Source: Pectinophora gossypiella
Taxonomy: Eukaryota > Arthropoda > Insecta > Lepidoptera > Gelechiidae
Assembly (NCBI RefSeq): GCF_024362695.1
Contig: NC_065408.1
Location: 4,588,001-4,652,000, forward strand
Length of the DNA: 64,000 bases
Direction of reading: 5' to 3'
This document shows positions 21,392-35,900 of the stretch, piece after piece. Position 1 is the first letter of the stretch, and each line of letters begins with the position of its first letter. The position numbers and the translations under genes are program-made. The notes beneath the pieces were generated by a model. It did not search any database, had not been told where the DNA came from, and saw only the letters and a program-made list of their open reading frames with translations.

Positions 21392-24300
21392 ATGGCAGCC
21401 ATAATTGGAAAAGCGTGGCAGGGGTACCAATATTTGTTTGACGAGGTGACAGGTAATACACATTTATTTTACTTTTTCTGTTTATTTAATAACTAATAAA
21501 TTATAATATTAATAATTAGACAAAGATAAATATAATTTAAAAAGCACAAAAAACATAAGAAACACATACACAGAAAAATACACAAAAAAAGAAAAATATA
21601 CAGAAAATAGGAAAAACATAAATGCACAACATTTTATTTATGCGGTAATAATTATAAGCTCATGATACTCGTACTATTCCTAATTGGCTACTTGAATTGA
21701 CAGTTGTAACAATAAAATATGAAATATGTCGGATATGGTAGTTTATCATTAAACTATAATTATTCAATAGTTATTTTTTATAAAGATCATTTATAAACAT
21801 TTTATTTTTACAAAATAAGAATACGAGTTTTCTGTGTATTACAATTAGACCCGAAACTCGGGCGGCCATGATTGAATCTTCATGTGACGTCACATTTCAC
21901 AAAATAAACAAAAAAATATCTGTCAGGTTTTCAAGTTATACTGTTTGACAACTTCTTTGCTTAATTGAAATGTGACGTCACTGGGAAAGATGTCACGTGA
22001 CCAATTGTTATTGCGCTAAATTTGAAACAATGGAAGAAAAATATGTTTTTTTAAAGCTTTTTCAAAGAAGTATTTTTTAAAATATTTATCCGAAAACTGT
22101 CAATAGCCAATTGGGGTTGTCAGTGCATGATGAAACAATTACCCGCATTTCACTGAGCTATATTAGACCAACGTGATAAGAGGTGTATTCATTGATTATG
22201 ACCCATAATAACAAAAAAATCTTACAGAAATTCGAAACTCATAATATAAGTATATTTAACGTTTGTTTGGCACCTAATATGTAGGTACTTACATTTATAC
22301 AATTTTGCAATTATCGGCGGTTTTGGCTTGTTTTATGGTAAGTTACATGTGATATATTAACATTGTTGAAGTGTGAGTTAAGCAATGACTATTGCCTTTT
22401 GGAAAGCAAAGGTTTCATTTAGGACAAGGAAGATGTTACCTAACTTTACAACATAGCTCTACTGTGTGTTTGATTGACGATTGCTTAACATTTCGTTAAG
22501 TTTGTTTATAAAGGTACGCTAATATTACAACGAATAGGACAGTCTCCAACTAGTCAAATCAGTTACTTTTTACTAAGCGTCAAAACACGAAAATTACTAT
22601 GGAATTTGTATGAAAAAGCAACCTGTTACGTCATAGAGAAACGTGACAAAATGTCACATTTATTATTGCATTATTCTTTATTAAAATTCATAAATAAGTT
22701 AAATAGCAAAAAAAAAAGAAAACGTTTTTTGTAGAGCTGTTTTAAGTTAGTAAGTAATCAGAATTTAATAATTTATCTTTGACCTAGGAAACTACCCAAT
22801 CGGAAAATATAATACCAATTGAACAAAGAAAAAGCATAAAACTAGGTTGGTTCACTAACATAGTGTCCTGATAACAAATTGGCTTTATTTTGTATATTAT
22901 CATATACATACATACATACAATATCATACATTATTATACGTATTCTCAGTCGGTTTAATTTATGATTTTTATGCGATTTTGTTATTATTATTCTTAATCA
23001 TTTTTAGTGTGGAGATTCATTTTAGTCTTGAACGAAACGATTTGTGCCTATAGGGATTAGCCTCAAGGTGCCAGAAAAATCCAGATTTTGTTCTGTAGAA
23101 CTCAGTTGGTTCAGACAGCGCTGCATCTAGTCTCAACTCGTAAAGGTCAAAGGTTTGTAACCGGTTGTAGGAATCGCTAACCTTTCCGCATGTGGATTAA
23201 ACATTATTTTCAAGATATATAAACAGCCTACTAATACTATACTTACTAGTATTTGTTTGACAGAATGGAATTGATAATTTAGTGTACCTAGTACGAATTT
23301 TGTCACGCTAATGTCACATTTCTTTTCATATCGCCGCTTTAAAATGAAAACCACGTAAAAGCCTCGTTGAAAAATCACATTCTTATGTGTTTTTGTAACG
23401 GCCTCCGTGGTCCAGTGGTTGAACGTTGGGCTCACGATCCGGGGGTCGCGGGATCGAATCCCGGTGGGGACACATCACAAAAATTACTTTGCGATCCCTA
23501 GTTTGGTTAGGACATTACAGGCTGATCACCTGATTGTCCAAAAAGTAAGATGATCCGTGCTTCGGAAGGCACGTTAAGCCTTTGGTTCCGGTTACTACTT
23601 ACTGACGTAAGTAATTAAGTAAGTTGTTACATGAGCCATGTCAGGGGCCTTTGGCGGCTCAATAGTAACTGATACCAGATGTTAGAAAATGTGTTTTTGT
23701 TTAACAAAACCTCCATTATAATGTCCATTTTTTTACATGAATTTAATTTTGAGCACACTCGGACACTTCATACAAAAACCTCGTTTTACACTACACACAT
23801 TGACGTTATCGTACACGCGCATCCTGTGTGTGTGACGTCTGACGTCCATATGATTGAAGACTACAGTAAGACCGAGAGGAGGTGAGGTAAACCTATCTCA
23901 GCCGCTGGTGGGAACTGAGAGTTGCCGTTCTGTACGTATTATTATTCATTATTCTATATTTCGGGTAAAACTGTATACTACAATTTTTTCTTGGATTGAT
24001 ATTAGCTTGTCTATTGCGCAATCCGAATGCGCTTTTTCAAAAAGATGCCTACGTGGTTCGGTTCTAAGGTTGGCATGTGAATGAAGTTGTCACTATTCCC
24101 TTGTTTTGGCTATAAAAATGCACTCGAACTAAATAGTCTTGCAAAGTAGGTACGTGGACTCTACAATGTAGGTACTTAGGTGTTGTTTAAACGGATTGTA
24201 GGAGAGGTGGTATATTTGTTAAGCCTACTTCATGCTTTCTGTTACGGAATGGAAAGTGAACATGAGTAAATTGTTACTAGGACACCACGGTGGCGCCACC

Positions 24301-27300
24301 GCAGTCGCTAGTATGCATATTCAATGGGAAAGATGCACCTTAGTATTTCTAAGCATGAAAGTTGTTGATGATGGTGGCTGTTGTTGATGGGTGTTGTGCA
24401 ATAATGTATTATTGATTGTTTGATTGAAAGTTGCCAGCAACCGAATCTAACACCACCACGGTGTGTCACCAAGTGAAATAGGGTCCTAAGCCGCTGCACA
24501 GAAGTTCAAATTAGCGAACCGGACAATATTTTCCCGCGATAATAGAACGTACCTATACTTACACATAACTCTCGTTTGTAACTGGGATGGATCCAAATTC
24601 AAAAATATTTTATTCAGTAAGAAATCAAGTTACACTTTGAATAGGTTGTCAATTTTTACACAATGACCGTCTCATTCGCATAAAACTTCTTAGATACTTA
24701 TAGCCGGCGAAAAAAAGCTGCAAGGAAAACATTTACGATTTTTTTTAATTAAAAAATTTAGGTACTGCTTGCGCGCGTCTTTATCGATGCAAACGCGGTA
24801 CAGCATCGATACAAATGGATGCTAAAAGTATAATTCTGTCAAAAGCGCGCTTGAGTCGCTGCTACTTTTTTAAGCGAATATTCAATAACGGCTCTAAGCC
24901 CATAGGCAAAGTTGCGTTTATTTCGTAGAAGATATTTACTACGTATTATGAACGGAGCTCCGGACGATATTTACTATGAGCGGCCTCCGTGGTCCAGTGG
25001 TTTGAGCGTTGGGCTCACGATCCGGAGGTCCCGGGTTCAAATCCCGGTGGGGACACATCACGAAAATCACTTTGTGATCCTTAGTTTTGTTACAGGACAT
25101 TACAGGCTGATAACCTGATTGTCCGAAAGAAAGATGATCCGTGCTTCGGAAGGCACGTTAAGCCGTTGGTCCCGGTTACTATTTACTGACGTAAGTAAGT
25201 AGTCGTTACATGGTCCATGTCAGGGGCCATTGGCGGCTCAATAGTAACCTTGACACCAGTGTTGATGGGGTTGGTAATCCACCTCACAACCCACACGATA
25301 GAAGAAGACTATGTACTTGTATTTAGTTTAATTTGACATATTAAGAAGTTACATGAGGAAGCTAACAGTAATTAGACTTGTTAATAAGCAAATGCCAATC
25401 ACCTCATGTATAAATTGATAAATTCATTAACCTCTTTCATTAACGCGCAAGTCAATATATTGTTAGATTGCAATCAATCCAGGTTTTCATTAATGCCTAT
25501 TGTTTGATACAAATTATTAAATAGAATTACTTTGTGAACGGAATCAATTGGTCGGCGAAGATAATTATGTACGGAAATTGACAGTGTTTTAAACCTTAAT
25601 GTAGTGAGGTAAATGAATTCAGAATCTCGTAAGAATTAGAATCTGCCTAATACATAGGCATGGTGCCATGTTATTTTATGTTTTGTATTATTTACAAGTT
25701 GAAGGAAACCGACAGAGGGACTGATTGATTACGTCCTTTCTAACATGATGAACAACAGTTATAGGCCTTTATCATCTTAAAATTCATCATAGTCAAATTC
25801 AAATTTAATAACATACTTAGTTATACTTTGAGTCATTATTTTTTACATAACGAACGTCTCATTCGCTTGTCGAAATCACTTAGTGAGACTGTCTCTTGAT
25901 TGTACGAAAAAGATGATTCCGTTCGGAGGGCATGATAAGCCGTTCGTCCCGGCTTTAGCAGTAAAACACCTCCGCCAACCCGCAGTGGAGCAGCGTGGTG
26001 GAGTATGCTCTATATCCCCTCCGGTTGATTGAAAGGAGGCCTGTGCCCTGCAGTGGGACGTATATATGCTGCTAATGTTTATGATCTATTAACTTGAACT
26101 TCTAAATAGTGGGTTTCTAAGTCATAGGCCAGCGACAGTTCAGGGATATGAGCTAACAATAGGTATTGGATCGAAGAATCGTTACAATGACTAATTACTA
26201 CTACTATTATCTTTGGCAGCATGCTTCTTCTTTTTCTTTTCGAGTCGATGGCAGACTTATATCAATATTTGGCCATCTACCGCGCACCAATGATGGAACC
26301 ACTTGATTTCAAATATTTATAATCCCGACATGAATTTAAACTCTAAAATCAACAACACAACACACTTCATCTTCTACTCATTTTTATATTTGTGTATTAA
26401 CAATGTGACGAACTGTATAGTGTTAGGTAAACAGCTCATAACAGCCTCCGTAGTCCAGTGGTTGAGCGTTGTGCTCACGATCCGGAGATCCCGGGTTCGA
26501 ATGACGGTGGGGACAAATCACAAAAATCACTTTGTGATCACTAGTTTGGTTAGGACATTACAGGCTGATCACCTGATGATACGTGCTTCGGAAGGCACGT
26601 TAAGCCGTTGGTCCCGATTATTACCACTGACTGGTAAAAAACCGGTAGGTATATTAGGGACCTATGGCGGCTCAGTAATAACCGTGACAACAGGGTTGAT
26701 GGGGTTGGTAATCCACCTCACAATCCACACGATAGAAGAAGAAGAAGCTCATAACAAAGAGTAAAGATAGAAAAATTCCGGTCTCGGGCGGGATTAAGAA
26801 CCCGAGAGTGAGGTTGTGAGTTCCCTAAGTAAAGATAAGTGCTTATTAAAAACTAAACAGCGCGTTAGTCAGAACGTGATTCAATCGACTTTTGTAAAGA
26901 ATAAGGCGTTTGCTATTTCAAAAGTATTCAGCAACTTTCGTAACCAATTGTACACATATACCGCCTGAAATTACGTTCTGGCAGGACAATCAAGGTTAAA
27001 CTAGAATTAATTACAGACAAATAACTGAATAAACTTGTTCTTTACTCATTCGTGTTAGAATCCACATTTGTATGAACTGGTATATAATACATTGCTTATA
27101 TTAGTGAAGCATTCCGGTGCCTTATGCAATGGTAATAAGGTCTTGTTAGACCTTTAACATTGTCTCTATATGGTCGACACGCAACTGATTGCAGGAAGTT
27201 CGTTGTGTATTAATTGTTTAGTAATTATGTTTGTATACCTGCTGAAAATACCTTCACAATTATTTTGTAAAAATAAACTTATCCGTGGTATATGTTCTTT

Positions 27301-30300
27301 GCTTTACTGTAAGAGGGTAAGGCACGGACTCCACCAGTGTAGAGATGTGTAACGTTTAGAGGATATTACCGGGTAAAAGTCCTCAGCGCTCCCCATTTGT
27401 TCATCCAAGTTAATGACATTTGAGGGAAATGTATAGAATAAGTCACATCAAAAAATAAATCTTTTAGAGGGAGTGACATTTAAAAAACCAATATAATAAA
27501 TTCATTTTGTATACATGATATCTCCGCATTGGACTACGGTGTCATTGGTGAATTCCTCTTCGGAAAGATGACATGCCATAGATACATTCATACACAAACT
27601 TACGTAATCAAGCACAGGCCAGAGTCTCAAGTGATCAAAGACAACTTGTTGCCACTGTTGATACGACTTGCCATAATTAATAGTTTCCTCTAGTAGCTGT
27701 GTTATTTACCTTATTTTCTCTAAAATATGTTCTTTGTCTATGATGTAGACAAAACTGTTAATCACCATTACACATTTGACTTGTAAAGTTCTTTTCAACT
27801 TAACCTGTTGCCCCTCACTACTCATGAAGTACGTAGAGCCGTTTTAAGTGTCCGTCGGAATCGCCGGTCACTTGTATTTTGTCGGCGTATTTTAAGTTGA
27901 ATTGGTACTCAATAATTGCTGCCCATTTAGTGCCGCTTAGTGCCACATTAAATAACATTTAAGGGTGACCGGCGGTTCTGACATCACGATGGCCGGTCAC
28001 TCGGCGTTATGGCTATAGAGGCCAAGAGACGATACTATTTATGAGCCAATAATTGCTTCCCATTGAGTGCCCACAAACCCATAACACGGATAACCTATAA
28101 GTGTTCAGTAAAAAAAAGATATCGCATAATATTATTTTTCAAAAAATATTAGTACTCCATATCTCGGATAGATGGCACCGTAATAACGATATAAGTAGAT
28201 CCAAAAATCGCATAGACAGGATGACGACGCGGTGACTCTGACGGGACGTCGCGTCGTTGTTATACCGATTGTGGTACAAAAAACCTTACATACCAAAATA
28301 AGTGTTCAGGATATAGCCTATATCATTATAATATGAATTATTGTACATCGTAATGGAGTGGATACGATATCTCAAGACCAATCATATCACTAGGACACTA
28401 TGGTGCCGCCACTACGGTCGCGCCACTAACAAAATGTATGCAGCTGAATGTCTTGTATATTGCGCAACCAACGAGATACCGAGCTTATACATACCGGATG
28501 AGAGCCTTCAGCGCTCCCCATTTGTCCGGCCAAGTAGTTAATGCCATCTGCGGCAAATCTACAATAAGTCACGTCAAAAAAAAAAACGAGCTTATACATA
28601 CCTATAACTGCATACACTATGCTGGTGTCTTAGTCAGATAAGGCCCTTAGTCGACTATCAAGCATATCTACCTGAAAATCTAGGTCGATCATTTTCTGTG
28701 TTAGCACGTGCTAGGTCTACAGTAGAATATTCCGTTATACCTGTGGCCAGTATTCAAGTCATAGTTGTCATGCTTAGCCTGCACGAATTTACTATGATTT
28801 GCGGTTTGAATTCATATAGAAAACAAGGTTAATCCCTCTGTATAATCTTTTACACCTTATCACCTTCACTTCAGTAGATCTTATTGAGTATGTAGAAAAA
28901 AAATCGACTTAAAAATTAATATTTTATATTGATTTATAAACTTGAGACAATTTAGTGACCAATTAGTAATTTATTTACAAGTGCCAAACGATTCTTACTT
29001 TAGCACCTGTGTTTTTAATTAAATAATTTTCTTTATTGTATTACAAATATTATATATCTTTGATTTCAGATCCCAGAACAAAAACATGGTTTTTAGTAGC
29101 AAAACCATACCAAGGACTCGCTCTTCTCGGATTATACCTGATGTTTGTTCTAAAATGGGGTCCAGAATGGATGAAGGATAGAAAACCGTTTAACTTGAAC
29201 AAGATTCTCATAGTCTACAATGCAGCTCAAGTGGCAGCTTGCATGTATCTTTTTGTTAATGTGAGTATTGTCATATTATTATGTTTTTCTGAGTAAAATC
29301 TATCGTCTTGTTACAAAAGGAAGACTAAAGATAATACTAGTTATACATATAGTACCTACCGCGAAAGAAGTTAACAAACTGGAACTAATCGACAAGTCAT
29401 CAGAAACTGCACCGCGGCCGCGGGACTTCTTTAGTAACGCGGACTATATTTTAAACCAGGGGCCTGTTTTATAAAACTTACAATTGTAAATTACAATGAA
29501 AATTTGATGTACATTGCGGAGTGTATGATCACAGTGATCACAAATATTTTGCAGTTTCAAATTAGCTACGAAATGAACACCAAATTGTCGTTGTAATTTA
29601 CAATTGTAAGTTTTATAAAACATGCCCCTGGTATTGCCATTAGTCTTAGTTAATAAGGCGGTTAGATTCTATAAATAAAACATAGCCTATTTTTTCGTGA
29701 CGCCCATGTTTTATTGTTATTTTGTAAAAAAATCAAATGATGTTATTGTCGTTATTGTGTGTGGTATGCCGTCCTTTTACAATAAGTGAACAATTTATAC
29801 CCTATTCTATTCCATATACACCCCACACTTCATCATCGTCATTGTCCTCTTCTTTTCTAGTTCCAACTATGTCCTTTCCATGGTCCATTTTATGAGCGAT
29901 GGTCTGATCATCTGTCACCATACGGTTAATTATATCCATTTCTATAACGTGCTTGTGACGTGAAATCTTCTTCTTCTTATCGTGTGGGTTGTGAGGTAGA
30001 ATACCAACCTCATCAACCCTGGTGCCTGGGTTATAATTGAGCCGCCAAAGGCCCCTGACATGGCTCCCCCCATGGCCTCTGGCCTGACGTGAAATTATTC
30101 TATTTTATTTATCCTCACTCTCAGTCCATTCGATAAATAAATATATCACTAATCGATTGAATCACTAATCGTGGAGGTTACCATATTTATCATTTCAAAG
30201 TAACTTGGTTGTAATGGTATAGGATGTCAATCTTTCTACGGTGATACTACTAGGTATATCGATTTCCTCACTTTCACGTCCATTGCTTTGAGCGAAGAAA

Positions 30301-32952
30301 TACGAAAGTAACTATGTATGTCAGCCTTTCCATTATCATTTTGGATTATATTTGTTCGGCCAAGTAGTTAATACCGTTTGCGGAAAATCCAGAAAAGGGC
30401 GAAAATTATCACGTATCTAGAACAAAATATGTGTCGGTCTATGAGGATTATGAATAGAGTATTTCGAATGATGATCTTAGGATACTGATCACCTATAATT
30501 TAGAGCTGCAGAAAGCATTGGTCCCGGTTACTACTTACTAATGTAAGTACGTATTCGTTACAAGACATTGGTTAGGGGCCTTGGGGGCTCAAAATAATCT
30601 TGACACTAGGGTTACTGAGGTTGGTAATAGACCTCACAACCCACACGTTAAAAGAAAGCCTAACGCTTTGAATGATTTGGGAAATCAATCATTTGTATTT
30701 TTTTGTCTCATTTCAGGCAATACGATACGCATGGGGTTGGAATTATAAATGGGTATGCGAGCCATGTAATCAGTCTGACGATCCAGATGCTCTACGAATA
30801 GCCAAATTAGTAAATTTTTACTTCATGTTGAAGGTCGTTGACCTATTGGATACGGTAAGAGTTTCTATAACTTTCTTTATTCACTTAGTGTTGACCTCCG
30901 GGGTCAACAGTCCTCTAGCCTCTTTGTCCTTATTCGAAATGTAAATTCATAATCAAACAATTCGGTGAACTGAAAATTTAAAATTAGAACTTTGAAAGGG
31001 CATTGCCATCGGACATAATAAAACGATTTAACGGAATCCTGTATGTGGAGCCACCTCGAGTGACGTATATAGTAATATAAATTATGCTTGTATCATATTA
31101 TTGTTTTTGTCAAAAGAGACTTAAGAAGCCGAAGAAACTTGCAGTTTGTGATATTTGCAAAATATTGCAGTGTTTCTACCGCAAAATCTCTTCATGCTCA
31201 TTTTGTTTATAGACTTCTATCAGAGCTTAAATCTTATAATCTTATCTTATTCGTTAATCTTAATGTAGACGAAGATAATTTTAATGTTCATTTTCTATAA
31301 TAAAACTTTCTATGCTTAGTGCTATCTGAATGCAATTTTAAATTTGATCGTTATAAATTTTCAGGTGTTCTTCATTTTACGAAAGAAGTTCAACCAAGTT
31401 TCGTTTCTGCATGTCTATCATCACACTGGCATGGTTATGTTGGTATGGGGAGCTGTAACTTATTTGCCAGGTATTTTTTACACTTTTATAATAATACTAA
31501 CTGTATAGTGTGCTTAAGTCTAATTTTCATCATAACCAAAATCCCTACGATTTTGATTGGCTAAAAATTAAATTCCTGTCAATTTATTAAAATATCATCT
31601 TATAAAAATCACTACAAACAATTTATATCTGTCAAAACAGATCTGTATTATACTTCATAGTTATTTTGATGTCTGTAGCGCCATCTGTCGATACATTCGC
31701 AAGGATTACTTCTTAGCGGATTATTAATTTTATATTTAAACGCTCGAAGAGAAAGTACGATTAATTTTTTCAAAAAAAATCATTCATAAGTATTCGTAAT
31801 ATACAAATCTAGAATTTAGCGATTGTAACATATGCCAATGACAAGCACAGGTGGTAGGCACAAGATGACAACTACACAGTAATGAGCTGTGGTTTGTGGT
31901 TTGAAAAAGGTCTAAGGCCATAGTTACTATCCACAAGCTATCCATCTAACACACGACGTGTGCCAACTAGATGCTGTTTTCATACAAACTATGGTGCTTG
32001 CAAATATTATATCCAAAGAGACATGATTCTATAAGATTAAATCATCAGAAGACAGGCATCGCATTATTTAAGATTGATCAGAGATTTCTCGGGCAGACTT
32101 TTCTTCAAGATTTGGCAATTACAGAACCGACATTGTGCTTATTGTTGTAGTTTAATAAATATAATATTCATTCAATTATTAAATCAGATAGAAATAATTT
32201 GCTAGTGAAATCATTACCTACTATCGCGTTCCGTTCGGTTTATATAATGTTGCAGAATAAAAACAGCTTGATCAAGTTAATATAAATATTTTGTAGACAT
32301 GAATTGTTTGTAACGAATACATACCTACTTCTGACCCTGACAATGCATTAATTATCATGTATACATAGCTGGCACTTGAACAAGTTAATAAAGACTATCT
32401 GTATAAAGATTTTATAGACATGAATTGTTACTATCGAATGCTTACTTTAGTGACATAGGATCCTGTATACTTTGTAAGAGTACTGTCTTTAGATGAGATG
32501 ATTATTTCCAGCTCCATTTTTACCTAATTCATGTATTTCTTGTTCCACCTTCCAGGAGGCCATGGAACCTTCATAGGAGTGATCAATGCATTCGTCCACG
32601 TCGTGATGTACTCCTACTACCTCCTCACCGTCGCAATGCCTAGCGTCAAGGGGTCCTTGTGGTGGAAGAAATACATCACACAATTGCAAATTGTAAGTTC
32701 TGTCCCTTCGAGTTAACTTGACATTTCAGCTTTTGCTTTAGCTACTTTTCATGCTTTGATACTATATTCATTTTTCACCTCTGGCATATCACTAAAGACG
32801 ACTAAACAATTTGTTTCTACTCCTATCTAGATATCTATACTTATAATAAATCTGTAGAGAGGTCAATTCTGTACATTAAATATTTTTTCAAAATAACTAT
32901 CAGGGGGTGATAAGTGATCGATACTGATGCCAAAAATGCAATCAGTAAAATT

Positions 32953-32993
<41 letters not shown>

Positions 32994-35900
32994 ATGTTCC
33001 TTATAGAAACAAAAACTACTGGACGGATTTTAATGAAACTTGGTACAATTATTCTTCACACTCCTGGACAGGTAATAGTATACTTTTCATCACGCTACAA
33101 TCAATAGGAGCAGAGTAGTGAAGGGAAATCCTTTTGTATGAAAAATCTAAACCACTCAAGTTAGACGTTTGAAATTTGGCATGCAGGTACCTTAGTTATC
33201 GTAGAGGTGCACTAAGAAAGGAATTCCCGAAATTCCTACGGGAACGGGAATTAGCGGGAAAATTCTTTTGTATGAAAAATCTAAACCACTCAAGTTAGAC
33301 GTTTGAAATTTGGCATGCAGGTACCTTAGATACCGTAGAGGTGCACTAATAAAGGAATTCCCGAAATTCCCACGGGAACGGGAATTAGCGGAAAAATCCT
33401 TTTGTATGAAAAATCTAAACCACTCAAGTTAGATGTTTGAAATTTGTCATGCAAGTACCTTAGATACCGTAGAGGTGTACTAAGAAAGGAATTTCCGAAA
33501 TTCCCACGGGAACGGGAATTAGCGGAAAAATCCTTTTGTATGAAAAATCTAAACCACTCAAGTTAGATGTTTGAAATTTGTCATGCAAGTACCTTAGATA
33601 CCGTAGAGGTGCACTAAGAAAGGAATTCCCGAAATTCCCACGGGAACGGGAATTAGCGGGAAAATCCTTTTGTATGAAAAATCTAAACCATTCAAGTTAG
33701 ATGTTTGAAATTTGTCATGCAAGTACCTTAGATACCGTAGAGGTGTACTAAGACAGGAATTCCCGAAATTCCCACGGGAACGGGAATTAGCGGAAAAATC
33801 CTTTTGTATGAAAAATCTAAACCATTCAAGTTAGATGTTTGAAATTTGTCATGCAAGTACCTTAGATACCGTAGAGGTGTACTAAGAAAGGAATTCCCGA
33901 AATTCCCACGGGAACGGGAATTAGCGGATAAATCTTTTTGTATGAAAAATCTAAACCACTCAAGTTAGACGTTTGAAATTTGGCATGCAGATACCTTAGG
34001 TACCGTAGAGGTGCACTAAGAAAGGAATTCCCGAAATTCCCACGGGAACGGGAATTAGCGGGAAAATCCTTTTGTATGAAAAATCTAAACCACTCAAGTT
34101 AGACGTTTGAAATTTGGCATGCAGGTACTTTAGTAAACTTAAAGCTTAGTTGCAACAGGATATTACAAAATTCCCACGGGAACGGTAGTTAGCGGGAAAA
34201 AACATTTGTATGAAAAAATCAAATCTAAATAAAAGGAGAAACTGACAGACTCAGTGACTGACACATCAACGCATAGCCTGAACGGCTAAACGTAGGCATT
34301 TGAAATTTGGAAGGAACATAGCTTAGGTACCGTAGAGGTGCACTAAGAAAGGAATTCCCGGAATTCCCACGGGAACGGAAATTAGCGGGAAAATCCTTTT
34401 GTATGAAAAATCTAAACCGCTTAAGTTAGACGCTTGAAATTTGGCATGCAGGTACCTTAGTTAACTTAAAGCTTATTTGCAACAGGATATTGCAAAATTC
34501 CCACGGAAACGGGAGTTAGCGGGAAAAAAACATTTGTATGAAAAAATCGAAACCGCGTAAGATAGATGTTTTCAATTCAATTCAATTAAATTATTTATTA
34601 CATTCCATGTAGTACAATGGGGTGTTACATAGGCATAGGAACTAAAACATGGACCCTGTAGGGCACAGCAACGTTGAAGAGAAGAGAGGAAGTGTGTATT
34701 AAAATTAAAACTCAATGAACAATCAATTAAAAAAAATCAATTCAATCAATTGATTGCATGCATGCATACCTTAGTAAATATAAAGTTTATTTTTGGCTGT
34801 ATTTTGAAAAATGGGAGTTATTGGGAAAAAAATTGTATGAAAATATCTAAACTGCATGAGTTAGATGCTTGAAATTTGATATGCACTCCCACACACACAA
34901 AGATCTCTCTCTTATATAACACGCCACGCGGACGAAGTCGCGGGCAAAAGCTAGTAACTTAAATAAACCATGACCAGTTAGAAATACCTCACCACAGACA
35001 CTCATAAAAAAAAAATCTAGTCTTTTTTATATAATATAGGGGGCAAACGAGCAAACGGATCGCTGATGGTAAGCAATTACCGTCGCCCATAGACACCCGT
35101 AATACCGAGGGGGCAATATAAGTGCGTTGCCTGCCTTACCGCCTAACAGACAGCCGTTATGGCAAACAAGACAGACAGTATTCGCCCAGAGAGGGTGAAA
35201 TCCAAATTTTAAAGTTTAATAAAACATTCCGTAAAAAGACTTTATGACTTTAAAGTCATAGACAACCGTATCGGCAGGAACGCTGAATTCTCGTCAGCTG
35301 GTAGAACAGGCTGGCTTTTGATCATCTTTTTCAACTATAGACCACTTTCATACTGAACCAACCAGATCATTAGAAAATGCAATGAATACCACAAACCTTT
35401 CTATATGGCGTTCGTGGATTACTCCAAGACCTTCGATAGCCTCAATCACTTAGCGATCGTTTCAGTTCTTCACAATCAAAGTATGGAAGACACCTATATA
35501 AAACTTTTGGAGTCAGTCTCTATAAGGGGTCAATAACATGGTCCTGTATTTAAAATAGAAAAGGGCATAAAGCAGGGAGACCCCCTTTCTCCAAACCTGG
35601 AGGAAATCTTCAGAAAGCTGGCAGATTTGTGAGAGACAAGAGGTATGGTCATCCAAGGGAAGAGCAATCTTCGGTTCGTCTATGACATAATACTCTTTGC
35701 GCCTCTATCAGTCGAGCTCGAACAGATGTTTCAAGACCTTAGCACAGCTGCAAGCCTTGAAGTTGGACTTGCGATAAACAGATCGAAGACTTAGATTATA
35801 ATGTATAGCATAAAACGTAGGGTCAAGTTTGAGGGGCAGGAAATATATTATTATTATGTTGTTGAATACATCTACTTGGGCCAGATAGTTTTTTCTAAAA

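Larger units (their letters stand above)
32834..34954 (+). mobile_element. Non-autonomous Helitron carrying a 134-bp minisatellite
   Basis: The unit starts TCTATACTTATAATAAATCT after host A and ends GCTAG before host T, the A|T insertion of Helitrons. A short hairpin (CGCGGACGAAGTCGCG, one bulged base) lies 10 bases before the CTAG end. A (TCTG)n run at 32955-32992 and a tandem array at 33120-34560 fill the interior. No Rep/helicase is encoded. It occupies the last intron of elongase C. Confidence 0.8.

Noticed and set aside
23400..23475. tRNA gene candidates at SINE heads (also 24982, 26443, 41803, 46031, 52116)
   Set aside because: A- and B-box sequence is present but the acceptor stems do not pair well and each continues into a SINE body, so they are tRNA-derived heads.
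26303..26764. 153-codon frame
   Set aside because: Its second half is translated SINE family 1; nothing supports a protein.
31088..31300. 70-codon frame containing the exon relic
   Set aside because: The relic matches elongase in a different frame and the long frame itself has no family similarity.
33120..34560. CRISPR-like regularly spaced repeats
   Set aside because: The 134-bp units are contiguous tandem copies without unique spacers, in a eukaryotic intron.
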